A DNA stretch of 64,000 nt from positions 40,188,789 through 40,252,788 of the forward strand of contig CM036768.1 in assembly GCA_020796225.1 (NCBI GenBank), in the 5' to 3' direction. Both the position numbers and the translations under genes were made by a program. This stretch comes from Arion vulgaris (Eukaryota > Mollusca > Gastropoda > Stylommatophora > Arionidae). This document shows positions 28,801 through 40,800 of this stretch, one piece after another; positions within the stretch are counted from its first letter, which is position 1; each line of letters starts with the position of its first letter. Under the pieces are notes generated by a model. It made no database searches, was not told the DNA's origin, and worked only from the letters and a program-made list of their open reading frames with translations.

Positions 28801-31800
28801 TGACACCTTGATAAAATCTTTACTAGAGGGGAATGTTAATGAGCGATGAGCAAGAGGAAGACCGAGAGATAAGTGGGAGGGAAATTTAAAGAAATGGACA
28901 GGTTACAGTCTGGCAGAGTGCAACACCATAGGCGAAAGACAGAGGATGCTGGAGATTCATTGTAGCCAACCTTCAATGCGGAGATGGCACCTGATGATGA
29001 TAGTTTTAGATGTTATTGAATAGATTAAAGTTAAAAATAACAAATAGAATATGATATTCGTAAAGTTAGTCAAGTTCCAACATTTTATTTCTAAAACAAG
29101 CTAGTAAAATTAGGTTTTTTTACTCGTACACTAAGACTTGTGGGATAAGGTCTGAAAAGGCTACAAAAATTTTACTTTATTTTACACCAAGAGTTCATCA
29201 TATTTATATATAATATGATAGTTTGCATAACGATATTGGGATCTAAAATATAAGTTGTCTAAAGACTACCAAAAATGTTGTGAATCAGTTAAGTAACAAG
29301 AATAGGGACATAAATAAGATTTTGTGTGCTTTATTGAACACTTTTGAGTGAAATCAAGATGAAAGCTATTGATATGACATTCAATCAATCAGTTAAGTAG
29401 TATGCCTGCCGGCGCAGGCGATCATGTCTCTCCACAACTCTCTCTGCTTGGTGCATGTAATCAGTTCTGACATCGATCTTGTGTCGAACTATGATGTCAG
29501 ACCATCCAGCATCTTCTCCCTCTGTCTTCCGCGATCTCTCCTTCCCTGAATTTTACCTGTTGTTACCAAATGTTCTAAATCTTCTCTTCACATTATATGC
29601 CCGAAGAACCTTGATTGTCGGAATCTTATTCTTTTGATAAGGTTTCTTTGTGTGCAGGCCTGATTTAAAACTTCCTCATTTGTTTTCTTGCTGTCCATGG
29701 AATTTTCAGCATTCTTCTGTAAAACCACATCTCTGTGGCTTCCAATGATCGTATTTATTGTATATTCATTGTCCATAATTCGCGCCATACAGAAGTATTG
29801 GATCAATATAGCACTGGAGTATTTTTTTCGCAGTGTCATCGGTAGTGAATTCACGCATAGTGTGTTTTTCATTTTCATAAAAGACACTTTGCTTGAGCTA
29901 TTCTACTTCTAATCTCTGTTTTACATCTGCCATCTGATGTCAGGAGTGTTCCCAGGTACTTGAATCAATGGACTTGTTTCAGTGATGTGTTATTTATGTT
30001 GATATTACATAAATATGACATTGTATTGTGTTATAGTCTTTGAAACAATGTTTAATGTCAATATTTGAAGTTTCATGTGCTTTCATTTATCATACAGGCA
30101 ACTGTTCAGGGCAAACTGACATCAGAGTTCACAAATCTGACCCAGCTTTCAATGACATTTATTGTAATGGAGGTAATAGAAAATATTATCATTCATTGAT
30201 TTCGATATTATTCGACTTGTACAGGGTGTTCAAGATAAAAGCATCCCCATTGACAAATTAAAAGTGGTCAGGTACACATTGCGCTCTGTCTATTTACTAT
30301 TTAAACTGGTTCTGACTAGCTCGTCCTATGTCGCCATTGTTCATCGCCCCTTCCCGCATCATAATCACCCACTACAAAAAGACTTGTGTACTTGACCTAT
30401 ACTACTTGACCTATACTACTTCATAATTGAACCATCTAATTTTCATAAACATATGCCAGATTGGTTCACTTGACTGGGCTACTTTTATCTTGAACACCCT
30501 GTAGTTATTGTTGTGATCCTTCTATTCCTTGTTTTTACAGTTCTTGTCTAGTCAGCACCTATTAGGAAAATGATAATTTATGTGGAAAGAGGAGAAACTA
30601 GAAAAGATACCAAAGTAGTGATTAGGTTGGTTAGTTGATTTACCATGGAGATGGAATACACAGTTTCATACTATTTTTCATGTGCTAGTCAGTGAGTGTA
30701 GTACATCTGACTTCATGTAGATGTTTCCTCTAGTAACTCTCTTGTAACGGTTGGCTTCCAGAGTGTGTTTGTAAATTCTTAAAGGTAACTTGATTTAATA
30801 ATGTAGTCTGTTCATAGCTTTAAACCAGGCAGTTTACTACTAAAGAAGAATCTTTGTCATGGATCTCTTACAACTTCAAAGGCATGCTAAAGATTATAGT
30901 GTTGATTTCTTCCTAATCACTGCAGGTGGGATAGTCTCTGTGTCCTTTTGAAAAATGTTTTAATATCAAGTCTCAAAAGCAGCCATAGAGTCACATGAAG
31001 AAGATTAAGTTATTTCTTATACTAGTACTAGCTAGAGGGTCTCTGTGGCTAAGTAGTTAAGCCCTTTGCCTTGTGAGTCGAAGGTCGTGGGATCGTCCGG
31101 ACTCGCATCATTCTGTTCACGAGTGCAGTTTCTTCCAGAGACCCCTAGGATTGTTGCTAGAGCTACAGAGTTCATGCTTTGCGCAATACTCTCGGCACTT
31201 GGCATGCCATTTCTGCGGAGAGGATCAGCCGTATGGGTAAAACCCGGTGCAATGAAGTCAATCCTTCGGCTTTAAACTAGCTTTACTGCCTAAGTTTGCA
31301 TGGAATTTACATATGTCCATTTTGTATGACCCAGCAGCTCTCAAGTTCACTCAGCTTCAATTGAGTACCAAATAAACACTGCAAAATAAAGGTGGCCAGC
31401 ATGATGTTGACTATCCAAAAGGGAAATGAAGAGTGTGTACAGATATGGTACACTATGGGTAGAAAGGTATCAGACCAGTAGCAGTAGGGGCCACTTGGGT
31501 TCCTTATGTGCAAACTATGACATGAATAAGATATAGATAGATATAGATGAAAGTATGCACTGCCTCCTGTTAGTGTCCCACAAATTCTGTCACAACACTT
31601 TAGACCAGTGCTGTCCAATGTTTTCATGTATTGGGGCACATCTGACTGATGACTGTGAAGGCGCGACACATATGATAATTACAATAATTAAAATAATAAT
31701 GATAATAAAGTAATATTAATAAAAAAATATAAGATGAAAGCTTAATCCTGACTAAAATTAGAATAAAAAACATTGTGTTTACAAAAAACGAAAACACACT

Positions 31801-34800
31801 GTGGTCAATAAATACTTTTTTCTTGAAATTCTAATTGGCGCTAAAGCTGGCAAGTAAAATATGGTGAGATTGATGTATCAAGCGCGCCATGGTGCAAGCC
31901 GTTACCGCATTGTACAGCACTGCTATAGAGTATCAATCTTTGAACATCATTAACTTCATCATCATCATTACCAGCATTGTTGCTTTCATCATTATTATTA
32001 TTAAATTATCATTTTAAAATCCATACTTTGTCTCTCATCAGGTTTCTTGGGGATTAGAGAAACTGTCAATAAGATGGAACATCCTTTCTTACAGTTTATC
32101 ATGACTCGTATCGGAGCAAATGTGAAAGTTCGAACTTATGATCTGTCTATTGAAGTCTATTTGGGAGGCATCTATCTCAAGCACTTACAGTTTAAAAGTA
32201 ATGCATTTAAAAAAACAAATTGCACAACATTAAAATCTATGTCCAATGTAATGACACATGTTTTAAACATCTTCTGTAATGTCCGATACAAATAATCTTG
32301 AAATATATTTTTGGGTCTATTTAGTTTATTTTGTAGTTTTTTTTTTAACCTTCTATGCCTTTTCAGATTTGACTTTCTCTCTCTCTCTCTTTCTCTCTCT
32401 CATCTCCCATGCAAACACACATCACCCCCACAATTCCATCATTTGTGCATGTATATGGATGCATATATCTTCTTTCTTGCGCAACATCCCACACACAGCT
32501 CATCAATGAGATTCTAAGTTAAGCAAAATTTACAACCCTTAAAGTTGAAAATGTTTGTTGTTGTAGAGATGTGTGTTGTCAAGAACATCCCTTCCATTTG
32601 GCAATTCAGTTTGATCGTTATGTTTTAGGCTAATTAACCAGCTTGCATGTGATCTATTCTATTTAGACATCTGATAAATTCAATCATTCAGTTATTTGAT
32701 TGATTGCACATATTATTATCCTGATTCTTTTCTGTATTATTTTTATCTCTACAGTCAGTGAAAACATACGGCAGCAGTTAAAAAAATGTGATGGTTTGTA
32801 CATTTCTTAATTTTAAAGCTTTGGGTTTGTTTTTAATTTTATTTGAGTTATATAATTGATTAATATTTGTATTAACTTACTTTCTGTTGATACTTGATAA
32901 AACAAATGTTGTATTATTTGTCACCAAGTTTTATACTCTGTGATACAGACAAACCAGAAAAACATACAAATATTTATTTATTAGATAGTTAGAACTTTGA
33001 GATTGTTACAATTTCTTGACATTTGTTACCATTGCTTTGCTATTGTTAATTTTAACAGAGATTTGACCTGTAACAGTTTGTAACTGTCTCCAATATTTTG
33101 TGAATGACCATTCCTTTCTTCCAGTAGTTAGTCAGTTCTATTCTATTTAACGCATTAACTGCCGCATTGAAAAACATGCTGTGGTTGATTTAACATTTGT
33201 TCCATTTTTAATTATGAAGGCGTATGTGCATGTTGAACTGTAGTTTCCTTCTCCCGATCCCCGCCTAGACCGATGTACCAGACTTCACCACAAATTCTGC
33301 TGCTGTCTTTAGGGACTCCATCCCTCCGTATGGCTTGTTATTCATGTAGAAATCTGATTCATGCAGCTTTAGTTAGCATGGGTGTGTTTCATCACATCTT
33401 TAGCACCATTTAGAGCTATGGTGCTTATCCTTCGCGATGTGTCAGGTTTTAGCCAGCGTTTACTGGGTTCGCTCTCTGTCAGCCTTGGGCTGTCCCCAGT
33501 CGACCTGCAAGGCAACAGGTTGCTATTTTTTTAGGTAGCTACCCTTAGACAACCTTTCCTCCTGGGTTGTTGAGCATCATCTGCCCAGGTTACCTGTCTT
33601 TTTCTTGACTACTTGGTTTGTCTGTCGTCCAGTTTTGTGTACGGTTTGTTCCGCTAGACTTTGATTGTCCCCAATCAAACTACAAGACAGTAGTAGTTCT
33701 CTGCGAGGGAAACGCGGTTATTGTTCTCTGGATGGAGACCCCATCTTCGAGACTCGCCACCGCTTTGTCCACCTCTGTCTCTTTGGGTGACGAACTGTAG
33801 TTTTCTCATTTTTAACTTTTGACTTTTTGTGCATGTGCCTGCTATGAATTCAAGTATAGTTATGGTGTTTAATATTTTTAAATTACGTGATTAACCCCTT
33901 GTTTACCTGAGGTTATAGGTTAAACTCGCCCAGCCATCCCAAGTGTTTTTCTGCATTTCTACCAACTTATTTGAAAATTTAATAACTCTGTTATTTTTGG
34001 AATATTTGTTTGAAATTTTGTATTTTGAAATAAAATATGTATGTGTATGTTTTGATAATAAAATTTGTGTTTGTACTGCTCTATGTACTAGTAGTACTTG
34101 CTACTTGCTCAGTACTAGTACTTGCGACAGGGTCAGTTCTAGAACGCTTGCTTGGACGTAAATCACATTCATGAGTATCACTATTTTCGTCATCAGTGTC
34201 TCTCACCTGTACAGAATTTTCAGAATCTGAGTGAACAGATTCACTTAATGAGAATATATCATCATCTCCGCTATCTTCATCTTAAATATGTCGTCAGCAT
34301 CATATGACAACAACGCCAAAGCTTTTTCTGTCAGTGTAATTGTCCTGATAGATTTCCTACACGCCATTTTGCTTGACAAATTTTTGACAAAGAGATCACT
34401 CTTTCAAAAATATAAATAACCTTCATACGGCGGAAAATTGACCAATGACAATGTTTTATATAAGGGAAGATGTCCTCAATGCTATAAATAGTCTATTGTA
34501 GCAGTAGTTCCTCGTTACTACACATATTTTGACGATGAGTTTACTACGTGACCCTCACGTAATTGGGAGACACCAAGTGCATTCCTACTACGCACCTCAC
34601 TTAGTTGGTAAACAAGGGGTTAATACTGATTTTTGTGTGACGACTTGCTTTACTTTTCACCAGTGTCACTCACCAATCGTGCGAGCCTTACCCCTACTTC
34701 AGAGGTACTTTTAATTTAGATCTCCAAGTAAAAGGTCAGGGTTTTTGTCTGGTCCAATCTCGTACTGTGTGGACGTCGCAAATTTTAGTCTGGCCAAACT

Positions 34801-37800
34801 GGCCCTAGAATTTAACAGCACGCGGTCACTAGTGAATCCACTGTTATCAGATTTGCTATCACATGTTATAAATGACATGTACTTTGTTGACAAGTGAAAC
34901 TATGTTACCTTGTATACATGTTATAAATTACATGTATTTGTTGACAAGTGAATCTATTTTTCAGCTTTACTATCACATGTTATAAATGACATGTACTTTG
35001 TTGACAAGTGAATCCACTGTTATCAGATTTGCTATCACATGTTATAAATGACATGTACTTTGTAGACAAGTGAATCCATTGTTATCAGCTTTACTATCAC
35101 ATGTTATAAATGACATGTACTTTGTTGACAAGTGAATTCTATTGTTATCAGTTTTGCTATCTTCTATAAATGACATGTACTTTGTTGACAAGTGAATCTA
35201 TGTTATAGTTTTACTATCACATGTTATAAATGACATGTATTTTGTTGACAAGTGAATCTATTGTTATCACAAGCTAACAGAATACATTCTGAATGTTAAT
35301 GATTGTAATTTGTTAACGTAAATTTAGAGCTAATTTAACATTGAAACAGATAATGGCTCAGTTGGTGACACATTGTCATATGTGACAGACAAACTGGTAT
35401 ATACTGTGGTGTCTAGTTAATAATGAAATAATGTAGTTTGGAGAGTCTGTATAGCAAGTTGCTTGTGCTTGTTTTGCTCTACAACATACACTATATACTG
35501 TCAGGAACAATTTATTCTCTAGCCTATCCTGGTGATATTTAAGTATCTGAATTATCTGAAAAGAAACTTGATAGGACACATTCTCAGAATTGATCTAGAG
35601 ACCATAGAGAGAACTGCCATACAGTCTAGGATAAGCAGCATTAATTCCTCTACCCTATAGAATTCCCCCCCTGCATACTTTCTTTTAGCAAACATAACTT
35701 TCAGAAATGAGAACAAAACACTGTCAGCAATGATTTTTTTGCTATTTCCTATCTATGTGATTTGTCTTTGCATAGACATTTATTATCTATGTAAATTGTC
35801 TTTGTGCAGATCACTTTTTGTCTGTGTAAGTTGTCTTTGGGTAAGCCGTTTCTTACATATAGGAATTGTCTTTGTACAGGCTACTTATTATTTATGTGAA
35901 TTGTCTTTGTGCAGACATTTCTTATTTATGTGAATTGTCTTTGTACAGGCACTTCTTACATGTATAAATTGTCTTTGTACAGGCTACTTATTATTTATGG
36001 GAATTGTCTTTGTGCAGACATTTCTTATTTATGTGAATTGTCTTTGTGCAGACACTTCTTACATGTAGAAATTGTCTTTGTACAGGCTACTTATTATTTA
36101 TGTGAATTGTCTTTGTGCAGACACTACTTACATGTAGGAATTGTCTTTGTGCAGACACTTCTTACATGTAGGAATTGTCTTTGTGCAGACACTATTTACA
36201 TGTAGAAATTGTCTTTGTATAGGTCACTTATTATTTATGTGAATTGTCTTTGTGCAGACACTACTTACATGTAGAAATTGTCTTTGTATAGGCCACTTAT
36301 TATTTATGTGAATTGTCTTTGTGCAGACACTACTTACATGTAGGAATTGTCTTTGTGCAGACACTTCTTACATGTAGGAATTGTCTTTGTACAGACACTT
36401 ATTATTTATGTGAATTGTCTTTGTATAGGCCACTTCTTACATGTAGAAATTGTCTTTGTACAGGCACTTATTATTTATGTGAATTGTCTTTGTACAGGCT
36501 ACTTATTATTTATGTGAATTGTCTTTGTACAGGCTACTTATTATTTATGTGAATTGTCTTTGTACAGGCTACTTATTATTTATGTGAATTGTCTTTGTAC
36601 AGGCTACTTATTATTTATGTGAATTGTCTTTGTATAGGCCACTTCTTACATGTAGAAATTGTCTTTGTACAGGCTACTTATTATTTATGTGAATTGTCTT
36701 TGTGCAGACACTACTTACATGTAGGAATTGTCTTTGTGCAGACACTTCTTACATGTAGGAATTGTCTTTGTGCAGACACTACTTACATGTAGAAATTGTC
36801 TTTGTATAGGTCACTTATTATTTATGTGAATTGTCTTTGTACAGACACTACTTACATGTAGAAATTGTCTTTGTATAGGCCACTTATTATTTATGTGAAT
36901 TGTCTTTGTGCAGACACTACTTACATGTAGGAATTGTCTTTGTGCAGACACTTCTTACATGTAGGAATTGTCTTTGTACAGACACTTATTATTTATGTGA
37001 ATTGTCTTTGTATAGGCCACTTCTTACATGTAGAAATTGTCTTTGTACAGGCACTTATTATTTATGTGAATTGTCTTTGTACAGGCTACTTATTATTTAT
37101 GTGAATTGTCTTTGTACAGGCTACTTATTATTTATGTGAATTGTCTTTGTACAGGCTACTTATTATTTATGTGAATTGTCTTTGTACAGGCTACTTATTA
37201 TTTATGTGAATTGTCTTTGTATAGGCCACTTCTTACATGTAGAAATTGTCTTTGTACAGGCTACTTATTATTTATGTGAATTGTCTTTGTATAGGCCACT
37301 TCTTACATGTATGAATTGTCTTTGTGAACACTGCCCACATCCTTTGATATATCTGTTATCCATCATTTGTGTGAGCAAGTTACAATGATGTCATGTTTTT
37401 ATTGTTAACTTACTTATCTGATCCATATTCTAATATTTGTGCAGACACTTCTAGTCTAGCTATTGACTTCACACCTTGGTTAATTGACTTTAGTTTGAAC
37501 ATTACTGGATTCATACAGCAACTCATAATATCATACCATTTCATTCTTGTTTTCTTGCTTGTTCAGTGATTACTTCAGAGAATGTCAACATTATCAATTC
37601 TCCTTATGTGGACAAAAATGAGCCATTACTGAGCATTCGCTTCATACAGGTGAGGTTATGTGTTTAAAGCAATACTTAGAATCATTGAAGGTTTTGATGA
37701 GCTAATCTGTACATAGTTAAATATCTATGTATCATACTCTTGTCTGACCATATCATAATATATGATCACATTATAATATATCAGACTCTAAAATGGGAAC

Positions 37801-40800
37801 TCACCTGCATTGGGAATTTCCCTGTATATTTTCAGTTTGGAATATCTTCATTGCACTCTGGACATGTCCATAGGTGCTCCGATCTCCTTCGCAATATCTC
37901 CAACAGTGTCCAGCAACTGACCATACCAGTTCGATTTTGATTCATGAGCCTACTCATGTACCTGTTATGCTGTTCTTTTCTTGCTACTCCAATCTTCAAT
38001 CCCAGCTCCTGCAATTTAGTAGTTGACGTGGATTGGTTTAAATGAAAATCTTCTTTGCGGCCACACTCTATGAGGGCGTTCCAAATATCAGCTCTATCCA
38101 TTGGCTGGCTGTCAGATATTGTGGCAGAACCAACCAGCCTGTCTGCTCTCTCATTGCCAATGACACCCATGTGCCTCGGAACGAAGATAAGTGTGATTCT
38201 GCAACTTGTTGACACTTGTAGTGATTCAGTCCATTGCCTGCGCACCAAACCAGCCTCCACCTTGCGGATCATACTGAATGAATCACTCAGAATGCACGCA
38301 TGAGAGTAGTTTTGTGACTCCAGCCAGCGTAGTGCTTTAGTTACCGCCAGTACCTCCATTGTCATTTTACTATATCAGACTCTAGAATGGGAATTCCCCT
38401 GTGTATTTTACTATATTTAACTCTAGAATGGGAATTCCCCTGTGTATTTTACTATATTTAACTCTAGAATTAGAATTATCCTGTGTATTTTACTATATTT
38501 AACTCTAGAATGGGAATTCCCCGGTGTATTTTACTATATCTAACTCTAGAATGGGAATTATCCTGTGTATTTTACTTTATCTAACTCTAGAATGGGAATT
38601 ATCCTGTGTATTTTACTTTATCTAACTCTAGAATGGGAATTATCCTGTGTATTTTACTTTATCTAACTCTAGAATGGGAATTCCCTGTGTATTTTACTAT
38701 ATCTAACTCTAGAATGGAATTCCCTGGGTATTTTACTATATCTAACTCTAGAATTCGAATTTTCCTGTGTATTTTACTATATCCTCCTCTAGAATGGGAA
38801 TTCCCCGGTGTATTTTACTATATTTGACTCAAGAATGGAAAGTTTTAATTTCATGTTGTTGTTGGGGAATACAGTATTTTTCTTTGAGCAATGGCACATG
38901 TAATCAACATCATGCTGGAATCCTTTACTTCACTGTGTTTCTGGTACCCATTTGAGGTTAGGTAGACCTAAGAGCAGTTGTAATCGGATTGAAATCCCAC
39001 TCTGACTGGAGATTTCAAAACAAGGACAGCAACATAAATGAGTTCATATCCCTTGAAGCTTTTTATGTTTAGAGGAGACTGGATCTTATGACTGTAAAAT
39101 ACATATAGTAAATACTGTGGATATGCAGCTATTAACTGACTGGCTACTAATTGAAAAACAAGTAGTGGCTGAATTAAATTTAGCTCCCATTTTCTCGTTG
39201 CAGGTGTGTCTACAAACTCAGCTGTATATTTCTTAATCATTAACATATTTTTATGAGTAATATACCATTTTGTAGGGAAATGAGTTTTCTTTAAGATTAA
39301 TCTAAAACAATTGTTAGTTAATATTTTGTAGGAAATTTGTAAATGTAAAATTATTATTTACAACAGAAAAGAATTTTTAAAATATAAAATGTTCAACTTA
39401 ACCTTCAAGTTTTTAATTTTTAGTGCATTTAATACCTTTCACTTGATGGCTACCGTATAGTATATCCAATAATAAAAAAAAATAAAAGAACACAGAAAAT
39501 GAACAATATTTAGTAAATAATTCACACTTCCAATCGTCTATGACCTTATCGCTTGTTGCCATAGTAAACAATTGTGTACAGTTCGGTAAATGGCATTAAA
39601 TCACAATAAATATGACAAAATATACTTTTTTTTTACCTTCAACTGGATACATGTTGTTCCTGAATAAGCTTGCCATCTATAAATTAAAAATCTTGTAGCG
39701 AAACAGAAAAGGATAATGTAAATATAAAATCTGTTTATCTAGGAAACTTCTTCAAACACTCTATATCATGTACAAAGCAGATTGCTGACCCGTCCTGAAA
39801 TTTGAACCAGGTATACTTGGGTTGTGATCAAGCTCACTAAAGTTTAAGCTACAGACGCTCACTCAGATAGATATGTACACAGTCACCACTTGTCAACCAC
39901 TCTGTGATTTGTATGTGATCTGAGACTAAGCGATTGTATGTTGTGCCAGTTATGCGCCTACAAGTAGGCCAGCACATCCGATTTCTGCGATGGATGTTTT
40001 TTATTTACTAGGGTAGCATCCCTAGGGCTTACATCAGTTGCCTTTTGCGACATGCATTGTAGGTTGCAGTGGTACTATTCTTTGCCTCCCTTGCGGGTCC
40101 CGACACCACACAGGCGAACTAGGAAACAAAAATGACTCTCACAGTGGCTTGCTGCCATGAGTAAATAGCTGCTTTGATGCTCCCAGTGGCTTCTAGGAGG
40201 TAGTCAGTTAAACTTAATCAACATTTGCACATCTACTCTACATAGCCTATAACTTTAAGGGAAAATACCTTACAAAAATAGTATGCAATGAATTGTCAAA
40301 CCAATATCAGTTTTTAAAAACTTTAATAAAACATGGAACTCCAAGTGATATAGTTTAAAAGTAAATTATAATTGTTAATTCCAATGTTGTCTCATTTCTA
40401 GCACATAAAAATGATGAGTCAAGATATAGAAAATAAGCTAAATGCATTTGAAAGTAGGTGTCTGCAAAAATAGTGACATAAAATGGGTCAAATTTAGGAG
40501 ATGTCATGAAATTGAAGAAATATCTGGTCAACCACTAGTATCAACTGTTATAAGAAAAAGAATACAGAGATATGTTGGCCATACTCTGCGAATAAATGAT
40601 CAAAGAATCACAATGCAGGCATTGAAATGAAGACAAATGTTTCAAGTAAGAATGGACACACTAGAGAAACAGAGAAACAAACATTACTGAGAAAAGTGAG
40701 AGATTTTGGTCTTGGTTCAAAAAAGAGATTTAACTAGTTTTCCAGGATAGAGCAGCAGAAAAAAATTGAGAATTGATTGAGGCCTTATGTAATGGTAAGG

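Noticed and set aside
30498..30600. Possible missing VPS13 exon after gtttttacag at 30540
   Set aside because: In the required phase it reaches a stop after ten codons and has no suitable donor giving phase 1.
35730..37345. CRISPR-like look of regularly spaced repeats
   Set aside because: Units are contiguous without unique spacers, and the surroundings are clearly eukaryotic introns.
35730..37388. Several frames of 60-98 codons in the 35-36-bp array
   Set aside because: Low-complexity translations of the array; identical frames 587 bp apart reflect DNA duplication, not a gene family.
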